Origin: an uncultured bacterium
GTDB lineage: Bacteria > Cyanobacteriota > Vampirovibrionia > Gastranaerophilales > Gastranaerophilaceae
Length of the DNA: 7,477 nt
Assembly: GCA_948742005.1 (NCBI GenBank)
Contig: CAPYQR010000012.1
Span: forward strand, 1-7,477
Reading direction: 5' to 3'
The notes beneath the pieces were generated by a model that was not told the origin of the DNA, searched no databases, and saw nothing but the letters and a program-made list of their open reading frames with translations. Of the stretch, positions 1 to 6,784 are shown in pieces (positions within the stretch are counted from its first letter, which is position 1; each line of letters opens with the position of its first letter). Made by a program: the position numbers and the translations under genes.

Positions 1-3
1 GTC

Positions 4-204
4 ATGGATAGATTATATGAAAAAAATGTCTTATTAAGATTCAAACAAGGGAAAAAATTTTTCTACAGAACCGCATTTTCAAACTACGACATCGTTGTTG
101 ATTCTCTAAAAGAAATTGCGCAAAGATATTGCAGGGGAGATTTTGCAAAATTAAACCAAATTCTTCAATCTTATGAACAAAATAAGCTTGCAGGCGTTTC
201 ATAA
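4..204 (+). CDS. Small hypothetical protein, 66 aa
   Basis: I do not recognise this protein. The first visible start is an ATG three bases from the window edge, so no ribosome binding site can be assessed and the true start may lie upstream. The sequence is basic and soluble-looking, with no signal peptide or membrane segment. The first third (about residues 7-25, rich in Lys, Phe and Arg) looks strand-forming. The rest (about residues 28-60) looks like two amphipathic helices with one Cys. It ends with TAA eight bases before the next start, on the same strand as the division genes that follow, so co-transcription is likely. Its reality rests on this tight packing and on the lack of a competing frame. 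It does not resemble MraZ, which would be expected at this place in a typical cluster and is about 140-150 aa long. Confidence 0.6.
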   Translation: MDRLYEKNVLLRFKQGKKFFYRTAFSNYDIVVDSLKEIAQRYCRGDFAKLNQILQSYEQNKLAGVS

Positions 205-212
205 TTTTTAAA

Positions 213-593
213 ATGGAAAATGATAAAATACAACTCTACAAAAACAAATTAATGGTTTCAGACCTTATTTTTGATGTTTTAACAGACAAAAAAACAGTGC
301 TTGAAGCCATTAATCTTTTTCCGAAAGACAAAAATGATATAAATATAAAATGCGCATTTGATGCGCTCATATACCGCGAAGCCGATGAAGACTTAAGAAA
401 AAAAGACTTTGATTACGCTTTGCTGCAGGATGAATATCTGGAGCTTATTGCGCAGACCTTAAAAAACGACCAAAATCTGCCCAAAAATGTCATTCAAAGA
501 TATTTAGAGTATAATAAAGATAATCTTATTTATAAACCTGAAAAAACCTTTAAAGAAAAGCTTGAAAAATTAAAAAGAATGATTAATTTTTAA
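213..593 (+). CDS. Hypothetical helical protein, 126 aa
   Basis: No family is recognised. The protein is highly charged (many Lys, Asp and Glu) and looks almost entirely helical, with no membrane segment, signal peptide or recognisable catalytic motif. Helix-like stretches lie at about residues 13-36, 46-60, 64-86, 90-100 and 111-124. The start is an ATG eight bases after the preceding stop, with an AT-only leader and no Shine-Dalgarno sequence; the leader matches the one before rsmH exactly. It ends one base before the rsmH start, so translation of the two is probably coupled. Its place directly ahead of rsmH suggests a lineage-specific protein expressed with the division cluster. That is inference from position only. 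Helical composition alone does not indicate a function. Confidence 0.72.
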   Translation: MENDKIQLYKNKLMVSDLIFDVLTDKKTVLEAINLFPKDKNDINIKCAFDALIYREADEDLRKKDFDYALLQDEYLELIAQTLKNDQNLPKNVIQRYLEYNKDNLIYKPEKTFKEKLEKLKRMINF

Positions 594-594
594 A

Positions 595-1529
595 ATGAAC
601 CAAGAATCAATTCAAAATAATAATAAAAATAAAAATTCAAACTTTGTTCACTACACCGTAATGAAAAAAGAGGTTGTTGATTCTCTAAATTGTGATAATT
701 CGGATAAAATCTTTGTCGATTGTACGCTTGGAGGCGGCGGACACAGTGAAGAAATTTTAAAAAGAATCTCTCCGAAAGGGAAATTAATCGCTTTTGATGT
801 TGATGACGATGCGATTAATTATGCAAGTGAAAGATTAAAAAATTACAAAAACTTAACAATAATCAAAGGAAGTTACGCAGATATAGATATCCACCTCAAA
901 AATCTCGGAATTGAAAAAATAACAGGCGGAATAATCTTTGACCTTGGCGCTTCATATCACCAGCTAACCTCACAAAACCGCGGTTTTAGTTTTATGAAAG
1001 ATGCACCTTTAGACATGCGTTTTAATCAAGAACAAGAATTTTGTGCATGGGATATTGTAAACAAATATGACGAAAAAAAACTTGTTGAAATATTCTCCAA
1101 TCTTGGCGAAGAAAGGTTTTCAAAAAGAATTGCGCATGCGATAATTTCCAAAAGACCAATAAACACAACGCTTGAGCTTTCAAAATTAAATCAAAAATCC
1201 ATCCCGCAACACGCGTCTTTCAGGCGCTTCGAATTGAAGTTAACAAAGAATTGTTAAATTTTGAAAATACATTATTAAAAGTTATAAATTTAACACAAAT
1301 TAATGCTATAATAAGTGTGCTGACTTTTCATTCATTGGAAGACAGATTAGCAAAACATACTCTTAAATCATATACAAAATGCAGATGTGATAAATACGCA
1401 AACCTTTGCACCTGCGGAGGAGCAAAGCTTGAATTAATCAACAAAAAACCGATTATTGCAAGCAAAAACGAACTAAAAATTAATCCTCCCTCCAGAAGTG
1501 CCAAGCTAAGGATAGCAAAAAGAATATAG
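595..1529 (+). pseudogene. rsmH: 16S rRNA (cytosine1402-N4)-methyltransferase RsmH (MraW), frameshifted
   Basis: RsmH uses S-adenosylmethionine to methylate N4 of C1402 in the 16S rRNA decoding site. The frame starting at 595 carries the methyltransferase core: H19 with VMKKEVV (22-28), the SAM-binding loop DCTLGGGGHS (42-51), the acidic position in AFDVD (66-70), DLG (116-118), RGFSFM (129-134), PLDMRF (138-143) and GEERFSKRIA (171-180). After ELSKL (194-198) this frame loses similarity and stops at 1257. The conserved continuation, IHPATRVFQALRIEVNKEL, then FHSLEDR, CRC...CTCGG and NPPSRSAKLRIA, is read one base back and stops at 1529. A read-through product would be about 311 aa, a normal family length, but only because the Asn-rich N-terminus is about 12 residues longer than usual. 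The ELxxx-to-HPATR linker is about 7 residues, against about 17 in E. coli and B. subtilis. A deletion of 3n+1 bases is the simplest explanation. The start has no Shine-Dalgarno sequence and lies one base after the preceding stop. Confidence 0.88.
1185..1529 (+). pseudogene. rsmH: C-terminal part of RsmH in the shifted frame
   Basis: This is the displaced second half of rsmH, listed separately because it could be mistaken for its own gene. Its frame is open from just after a TGA at 1173 and encodes IKSKIHPATRVFQALRIEVNKELL, then ISVLTFHSLEDR (motif of the catalytic domain), a Cys pair cluster CRCDKYANLCTCGG seen in many RsmH proteins, and the C-terminal NPPSRSAKLRIAKRI. The first candidate start is TTG at 1251, which overlaps the end of the first half by seven bases but would drop the HPATR motif. 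It has no ribosome binding site. Independent translation into a useful protein is unlikely, because the SAM-binding part lies in the other fragment. Confidence 0.8.
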
Positions 1530-1532
1530 AGG
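1528..1532 (+). promoter_or_regulatory. Shine-Dalgarno site for the ftsL-like gene, TTG start
   Basis: AGAGG lies five bases before the TTG at 1538 and overlaps the TAG stop of rsmH. No ATG in this frame occurs until residue 87, just before the membrane segment. The site therefore decides in favour of the TTG start and the long cytoplasmic N-terminus. Confidence 0.65.
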
Positions 1533-1537
1533 TTAAT

Positions 1538-2119
1538 TTGAATTTATCTTTTAGTAAAGTAAGAAGAAAAAATAAACTGACAAAAAGAAAACCGCAAGAA
1601 ACCGACAAAAACAAAAAAACAGTTACGGTTTATAATCCTGTTGAAAATATTTCATCAAATTTTGAAACAGAACAATTTCACAACGAAACAAAATCGCACA
1701 AAACCGCAAACAACCAATCAAACCCGATTCAAAACAACAAACAAAACGGGCAGATTATTAGCGGTTATTTTTTAGATGAAAAACCTTACAAAGAAATGAT
1801 AATCACAAGATTAAATAACTTTCTGTATATTCTTTTAGGAATATTGGTTGTTTTTTGTTTTGTGGGATATTATTTTGTTTCCTGTAAAGAAGTTCAATTA
1901 AACAAAATTTCAAGAGCAACATTAGAGCTAAATTACGAAAATGATGAGCTCCAAAATAAAATAGATTCTCTGCAATCTTATTATAATATCGACAAAGCCG
2001 TTTCCAAAACAAACTTTTTAGAGCGTGCCAAACAAGTTGTAGAAGTTAATGCAATTGGAACTCCGGATATAAACTTAAACAAAGCAAACAAAAAACGACA
2101 ATTAGTTATAAGCTATTAA
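1538..2119 (+). CDS. ftsL: FtsL/DivIC-like divisome membrane protein
   Basis: This is a 193-aa bitopic protein in the slot that FtsL occupies in the dcw cluster, between rsmH and ftsI. Residues 1-90 are a basic, Asn/Lys-rich, probably disordered cytoplasmic tail (starting MNLSFSKVRRKNKLTKRK). One hydrophobic segment follows at about 95-114. Residues about 118-150 then have the heptad-like pattern of an extracytoplasmic coiled coil (KEVQLNKISRATLELNYENDE and on), and a short tail ends the protein. FtsL proteins pair with FtsB/DivIC through this coiled coil and activate FtsW-FtsI septal wall synthesis. FtsL sequences diverge so much that the assignment rests on topology and gene order, not residue identity. 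E. coli FtsL is about 121 aa with a short cytoplasmic part, so the roughly 90-residue tail here is unusual. It starts at TTG with a good AGAGG site. It ends one base before the ftsI start, which suggests coupled translation. Confidence 0.75.
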   Translation: MNLSFSKVRRKNKLTKRKPQETDKNKKTVTVYNPVENISSNFETEQFHNETKSHKTANNQSNPIQNNKQNGQIISGYFLDEKPYKEMIITRLNNFLYILLGILVVFCFVGYYFVSCKEVQLNKISRATLELNYENDELQNKIDSLQSYYNIDKAVSKTNFLERAKQVVEVNAIGTPDINLNKANKKRQLVISY

Positions 2120-2120
2120 T

Positions 2121-3830
2121 ATGCAGCAAAGGAAGTTAAAAGAAAAATACAACAACAAATTTGAGCGCAGAATTGGCTGTTTACAGTCGATTTTTTATAT
2201 AATCTGCCTCGGTCTGGCGCTTTATTTATTTTTATTACAAGTTTGTGACATCAGAAATTGCAAAAAGAAAGCAAAATCACAAAGAACTTCGAAAATGCTT
2301 GTTTTAAGAGGTGAAATTGTTGATAAATACGGCTTCAAGCTTGCTGCAGACAAAACAACATTTACTTTATACGCTCACCCTGATTATTACGATAATACCC
2401 CCGAAGAACTGGCAAAAATTATTCAGCCGTATGTCAAAATTCCCCTAAACGAGCTTCAAAAGAAACTTGCGGCAAAAAGAAAAATTATCACCGTTGCTAA
2501 AAACTTAGACAGAAAAACTGTTCAACAAATTAAAAAGAAAAATTTAAGAGAATTATCCTACGAAGTTAAAAATATAAGAGTTTATCCACAAGGCACGCTT
2601 GCTTCGCATATTTTAGGCTTTTATAACCCAAATGCAGATACTGCGGGCGGTATTGAATATAAAGCAAAAAATTATCTTGAGTATATCGACAAAACAATTA
2701 CATACGAAAAAGCTCCAAACGGCGATATAATTTACAATATCAGTGTTAATCCCGCCGATATAGCAGCGCCTACAAAAGGCAAAACATTAAATTTAACAAT
2801 AGATTCTGCTGTTCAGCATGTTTGCGAGAAATATCTTTTAAAAGCAATAAGAAAATACAACGCCCAAAAAGCAGCTGCCGTTGTCATTGAACCACAGACG
2901 GGCGAAATTTTAGCGCTTGCAATCGCACCAAACTACAACCCGAATGATTACGGCAAATATTCCCTCTCGGAAATGAAAAACTGGGCAATTACAGACGTTT
3001 ATCCACCAGGTTCAACATTTAAAATAATAACGGTAGCCTGCGGTTTCATGAATAAAAAAATTAATAAAAACAGCCGCATAAACGACACAGGCAAAATCAA
3101 AATCGGCTGGTGGGATATTGTTAATTACGATTACCGCTCAAAAGGCGCGCCCGGAATGATTGACCTTGCTTATTTATTCCAGCATTCATCTAATGTTGCA
3201 ACAATTAAAGTTGCGCAGATGATGACAGATAGAGAATTTTACGACAGCTTAAGGTTGTTTAACATCGGGCAAAAAACAGGAATCGACCTCCCCGCCGAAT
3301 CAAGCGGATTATTACCTGCTTTAAAATGGGATAGCGCTACACATGGTGCTATGGGATACGGCTACGGCTCATCAACCACCGTTATTCAAATGGCGGCGGC
3401 AGTCAGCGCAATTGCAAACGGAGGAATATGGGTAACGCCGCATGTAATTAAATACGGAGCAAAAGAAGCAGAAGAAAAAATCGCAAGACGGCGTATAATG
3501 GACGAACAAGACGCCAAAGATTTAACGCAAATTCTTGTAAAATCTATTGAAGACAGCAAAAGCCCCGCCAAAATGGACGATTTTTACATAGCTGCCAAAA
3601 CAGGAACATCAAGAAAACCAAACGCAAACGGAACCGGATATTCAAACAAATTATTCACATCAATGATTGGTTATTTCCCCGCAACAAATCCAAAAGCATT
3701 GTTATATGTAATTGTTGATTCTCCGCAAGGTGAGGAGATTTGGGGTTCTACCGTTGCAGCACCGATTTTTAAAGAAATCTCAACAGAGTTAGTACGGATT
3801 TTAAACCTTACACCTGATAAAAAGAAATAA
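2121..3830 (+). CDS. ftsI: Class B penicillin-binding protein, FtsI/PBP2-type septal transpeptidase
   Basis: This D,D-transpeptidase cross-links peptidoglycan stem peptides on the outer face of the cytoplasmic membrane. A basic N-terminus is followed by one membrane anchor at about residues 20-42. The class B pedestal domain begins with VLRGEIVDKYG (61-71) and includes YPQGTLASHILGF (155-167). The transpeptidase domain covers about 225-560 and has all three active-site motifs: S298-T-F-K301 with the acylated Ser, S356-S-N358, and K493-T-G495. The length of 569 aa is normal for FtsI (588 in E. coli). No C-terminal PASTA repeats are present, unlike some Gram-positive or spore-specific homologues. 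Position between ftsL and murE supports the septal enzyme over an elongation PBP2. The ATG start follows the upstream stop by one base and lacks a Shine-Dalgarno sequence, so translation is probably coupled. The gene appears intact. Confidence 0.93.
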   Translation: MQQRKLKEKYNNKFERRIGCLQSIFYIICLGLALYLFLLQVCDIRNCKKKAKSQRTSKMLVLRGEIVDKYGFKLAADKTTFTLYAHPDYYDNTPEELAKIIQPYVKIPLNELQKKLAAKRKIITVAKNLDRKTVQQIKKKNLRELSYEVKNIRVYPQGTLASHILGFYNPNADTAGGIEYKAKNYLEYIDKTITYEKAPNGDIIYNISVNPADIAAPTKGKTLNLTIDSAVQHVCEKYLLKAIRKYNAQKAAAVVIEPQTGEILALAIAPNYNPNDYGKYSLSEMKNWAITDVYPPGSTFKIITVACGFMNKKINKNSRINDTGKIKIGWWDIVNYDYRSKGAPGMIDLAYLFQHSSNVATIKVAQMMTDREFYDSLRLFNIGQKTGIDLPAESSGLLPALKWDSATHGAMGYGYGSSTTVIQMAAAVSAIANGGIWVTPHVIKYGAKEAEEKIARRRIMDEQDAKDLTQILVKSIEDSKSPAKMDDFYIAAKTGTSRKPNANGTGYSNKLFTSMIGYFPATNPKALLYVIVDSPQGEEIWGSTVAAPIFKEISTELVRILNLTPDKKK

Positions 3831-3850
3831 AAAAGTAACAATTAAAATCA

Positions 3851-3856
3851 AAGGAA
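3851..3856 (+). promoter_or_regulatory. Shine-Dalgarno site for murE
   Basis: An AAGGAA purine run lies seven bases before the ATG at 3864, within the 33-base gap after ftsI. It supports that start and independent ribosome loading on murE. I see no convincing promoter in this short gap. Confidence 0.65.
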
Positions 3857-3863
3857 GTAAAAC

Positions 3864-5327
3864 ATGAATTTAGATATGCTCATTAAATCAGTAGATGTTA
3901 TTGAAAAGTTAAATTACAAAGATGTTGATATCAAAGGAATTTCATACAATTCAAATACAATAAACTCTCATGAAATCTTTGTTTGCCTTAAAGGCGAACA
4001 TGTTGACGGGCACAATTTCGCTCAAAACGCTTTTGAAAAAGGAGCAGTTGCACTTATGTGCGAAAAACCGTTAAACATTGAGATTCCGCAAATTATTGTC
4101 AAATCAACCCAGGAAAGCATTGCTGATTTAGCAGCTGCTTTTTATCACCATCCTACAAACGAGCTGAATTTGATGGGTGTAACGGGAACAAACGGAAAAA
4201 CCACTGTTGCGCATCTTGTGCAGAAAATTTTTGAAAAAGCGCAAAAAAAATGCGCGCTTATCGGAACTTTGGGTTATAAATTTGCTTCAAATGATGACTA
4301 TCTTGAAGCAAAACACACAACTCCACAAGCACCCGAGATGCAGGCAACATTACAAAAAATCCTCAAAGCAGATATTTTAAATGTAATAACAGAAGTTTCA
4401 AGCCATGCTCTTGAACAATTCAGAGTTAAAAACTGTAATTTTCAAACCGCAATTTTTACAAACCTAACCCAAGACCATCTGGATTATCACATTACAATGG
4501 ATAATTATTTTAATGCAAAAGCCAAACTGTTTAAAACTCTTAAAAAAGGTGCAAATGCCGTCATTAATAATGATGATAAGTATTGTCAAAAATTAATTAA
4601 TGAAATTCCCGAGGGAGTTAATATTTTAACTTACGGTGTTAAAAACGAAAGCGATTTATGCGCAAAAAACATTGAATTTATGTCAGACGGTGTTGCTTTT
4701 AATTGCTTTTACAAAAATGAATGTGTTAATTTTAAACTCCACTTAAACGGAATGTTCAGCGTTTATAATTGCCTTGCGGCAATCGGAGTCGGGCTTGTTA
4801 ACGGAATTAATCTTCAAACAATAAAAGAAGCATTAGAATCTACAAGAAGCGTTGCAGGACGTTTTGAAATAGTTCAAACAAACCCGATGGTAATTGTAGA
4901 TTATGCTCATACGCCCGATGGATTGGAAAACGTTTTAAGAGCAGCAAGAGAATTAACTCAAAAAGACGGAAATTTGATTTGCATGTTCGGTTGCGGCGGA
5001 AACAGAGATTGCACAAAACGCCCGAAAATGGGAAAAATTGCACAAAGTTTATGCGACAAAATAATTATAACTTCAGACAACCCCAGAAACGAAGATCCTC
5101 AACAAATCATAACCGATATTTTATCAGGCTTAAGTTTAATTAACCCCAAAACCGTTTTTGTTGAACCCGACAGACACCTTGCAATCAAACTTCTAAAAGA
5201 TATTTCCTCAGAAAAAGATGTTCTTGTTCTTGCCGGAAAAGGACATGAAAATTATCAAATTTTAGCCGGCAAAACAATACATTTTGATGACAGGGAAGAA
5301 GCTGTAAAAGTTTTCGGCGAAAAATAA
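3864..5327 (+). CDS. murE: UDP-MurNAc-L-Ala-D-Glu:meso-diaminopimelate ligase MurE
   Basis: This cytoplasmic Mur ligase adds meso-diaminopimelate to UDP-MurNAc-L-Ala-D-Glu using ATP. The N-terminal substrate domain covers about residues 1-100, with the typical SYNSNTINSHEIFVCLKG (27-44). The central ATPase domain has the P-loop GVTGTNGKTT (105-114), the HTTPQAPE region (151-158), TEVSSHALEQFRV (176-188) and TNLTQDHLDYH (199-209). The likely carbamylated Lys is K219 in YFNAKAKLF. The C-terminal domain, from about 335, has VDYAHTPD (345-352), GCGGNRD (376-382) and GKGHE (458-462). The motif D405-N-P-R-N-E410 is the signature of diaminopimelate-specific MurE; lysine-adding enzymes differ there. 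The length of 487 aa is standard and the gene is complete. It is the last gene of the rightward run: murF and mraY, which usually follow, are replaced by an oppositely oriented gene. Confidence 0.96.
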   Translation: MNLDMLIKSVDVIEKLNYKDVDIKGISYNSNTINSHEIFVCLKGEHVDGHNFAQNAFEKGAVALMCEKPLNIEIPQIIVKSTQESIADLAAAFYHHPTNELNLMGVTGTNGKTTVAHLVQKIFEKAQKKCALIGTLGYKFASNDDYLEAKHTTPQAPEMQATLQKILKADILNVITEVSSHALEQFRVKNCNFQTAIFTNLTQDHLDYHITMDNYFNAKAKLFKTLKKGANAVINNDDKYCQKLINEIPEGVNILTYGVKNESDLCAKNIEFMSDGVAFNCFYKNECVNFKLHLNGMFSVYNCLAAIGVGLVNGINLQTIKEALESTRSVAGRFEIVQTNPMVIVDYAHTPDGLENVLRAARELTQKDGNLICMFGCGGNRDCTKRPKMGKIAQSLCDKIIITSDNPRNEDPQQIITDILSGLSLINPKTVFVEPDRHLAIKLLKDISSEKDVLVLAGKGHENYQILAGKTIHFDDREEAVKVFGEK

Positions 5328-5346
5328 AAAATTAAAATACTTTAAA

Positions 5347-6720
5347 TTATGCAATTTTAAGGCTTGCAGGCACTCCTAAATGATTGATTTTCGGAATAAG
5401 CCAAGAAGCATTATATTCGATTTTTTTTCTAATTCCATCATCTGTATCAATACATTCAAAAATCGTTTCATTCTTATCATTTACATGATAACCCAGGACA
5501 GTTATTTCATGACCGTTGATAATCTCGTTCGGCTCGCCGTCTTTTGCTTTGTTGTAATAAGGACTTTGAGTAATTCCTGCTGATTCATTTGTTAGAACAT
5601 AACCTAAAATTATATTATCGCCGGAATCGAGTATTTTTATTATGTCATCTTTCATTTTGTCAAAAGAAGAATTAAAACCAACCAATCTTTTTTCTTCATC
5701 AATTTGTTGATTAACAACAGAATTAATTTCTTTGTTCTTTATTATAGATTCAACAAAAGTTTTCTCAACTTCTATTAATCCTTGCGGATTTGAGCTGAAT
5801 TCACCTGCACGAATATCTGTCAATGAATCATAAGTTCCTTGTGAGCCAAGATTCATAATTGTACTTTGAACCAAAACATCAGCAACGTTTCTTTCGCCTA
5901 AATCCCAGTTTTTATCCTGATTTTTTGCTCTGATATAAGCATTTTCATCAGGTTTTATGGTAAGTTCCACTTCTTCAAAAGTAAATTTTTTAATGTCAGC
6001 TTTTAATAAATTCAAAATAGCAATTGCTTCAAGCGGACTTTTTGAAATAGAGCTTAATTTGATTTTAGAAGTCATTTGTTTTTCAGGGCTTGATAATTTG
6101 CTTACCCAACGCGCAAATTCAGCAGGATATTTATCTGCCAAATTAACCTCATTTGATGCCGCCACACAAGTTCCCGATGAAGAAACATCCATTAATGACG
6201 GGTCATTTTTGACTTCTTGGTTATTTAAATGTGACAGAATTTGTGCTTTATCGTTATATGGTATATCGCCAAAGTTTTGCGTAATTATTGCGGGATTTAA
6301 AATAGCATCAAGTGTGTTTGAAATTAAATTTTTCTTATTCAAATCATGCGCACGCTCTGTTGAAGCAATATCGTATAAATTATCAAGAATTGATGTTTTA
6401 TCGTTTGCATTTTTTTCAAGCAGCTTTCCGTTTTTAAGCAAAACTTCCAATTGATTATTCACGGTTAAACCGCCTGATGTTTGGCTTGGCTTTTCGTTTT
6501 TCATAAAATTCAACAAAAAGTCATATTTTTTCTTATCTTCACCAATCAAGTTTGAAGAAAAATTAATCGGAACATGATAAATAGCATTTGTTTTATTTTG
6601 ATTAATTGAATTGCTTTTAAAATTTTGAACATTCAAAACAGCACGATTTTTTAAAGCGTTTGAAGCAAAAACACTTGTTTTTGGAATATTATTCAGATTT
6701 ATTCCACTAATTTGCTGCAT
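5347..6720 (-). CDS. Uncharacterised protein with possible papain-like cysteine peptidase core
   Basis: I recognise no named family for this 457-aa protein. Residues 1-60 are polar and Asn-rich with ISGINLNN (4-11) and INFSSN (52-57), a style I associate with many Gastranaerophilales proteins. There is no clear signal peptide or membrane segment. Residues 62-175 look helical. The C-terminal two thirds may be a cysteine peptidase fold: a Gly-Thr-Cys-Val-Ala-Ala-Ser helix start at 183-189 (C185), then N402-G-H404-EITVLGY, then a strand ending ECIDTDDG (422-429) with D425 or D427. The order Cys, then His in a Gly-His-hydrophobic strand, then Asp/Asn near the C-terminus matches papain-like enzymes. 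The 219-residue Cys-His gap exceeds papain's 134, so an insertion must be assumed. The fold assignment is inference. The ATG at 6720 is preceded by purine-rich AAAGGCAGG and a TATAAT box. The gene is convergent with murE, 19 bases away. Confidence 0.8.
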   Translation of the reverse strand: MQQISGINLNNIPKTSVFASNALKNRAVLNVQNFKSNSINQNKTNAIYHVPINFSSNLIGEDKKKYDFLLNFMKNEKPSQTSGGLTVNNQLEVLLKNGKLLEKNANDKTSILDNLYDIASTERAHDLNKKNLISNTLDAILNPAIITQNFGDIPYNDKAQILSHLNNQEVKNDPSLMDVSSSGTCVAASNEVNLADKYPAEFARWVSKLSSPEKQMTSKIKLSSISKSPLEAIAILNLLKADIKKFTFEEVELTIKPDENAYIRAKNQDKNWDLGERNVADVLVQSTIMNLGSQGTYDSLTDIRAGEFSSNPQGLIEVEKTFVESIIKNKEINSVVNQQIDEEKRLVGFNSSFDKMKDDIIKILDSGDNIILGYVLTNESAGITQSPYYNKAKDGEPNEIINGHEITVLGYHVNDKNETIFECIDTDDGIRKKIEYNASWLIPKINHLGVPASLKIA

Positions 6721-6737
6721 TAACTAACCTGCCTTTA

Positions 6738-6743
6738 ATTATA
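6738..6743 (-). promoter_or_regulatory. Possible -10 box for the leftward gene
   Basis: The minus strand reads TATAAT here, 17 bases before the ATG at 6720. No good -35 box lies 16-18 bases further upstream (only A-runs), and there is no TG extension. In such AT-rich DNA the hexamer alone is weak evidence. The implied untranslated leader would be only about 10 bases. Confidence 0.35.
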
Positions 6744-6784
6744 TAAAAACTAAAAGTTAAATTTTTTTGACATTTATAAAGATT

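Noticed and set aside
1251..1529. Independent small gene starting at TTG 1251
   Set aside because: Its frame carries RsmH sequence well upstream of the TTG (IHPATRVFQALRIEV), so it is the displaced half of rsmH, not a new gene.
1803..2012. A 69-codon minus-strand open frame within the ftsL-like gene
   Set aside because: It is antisense to a better supported gene with topology and context evidence; composition is a complement artefact.
5332..5360. TTAAAAT and ATTTTAA as arms of a bidirectional terminator
   Set aside because: The arms are seven AT pairs with a 15-base loop, no GC pairs and no proper T-run, and one arm lies inside the coding end of the leftward gene.
5957..6454. A 165-codon open frame on the + strand, antisense to the leftward gene
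   Set aside because: It lies wholly within the 457-aa minus-strand gene, is Ser/Phe-rich as expected from complementing Glu/Lys-rich coding DNA, has no ribosome binding site and resembles no family.
6767..6772. Perfect TTGACA hexamer as the -35 box for kdsD
   Set aside because: At 16-18 bases downstream the sequence is poor as a -10 box (TAACAC, AACACA, ACACAT), and TATATT at 6784 is only 11 bases away. The TTAACA/TATAAA pair is better spaced.
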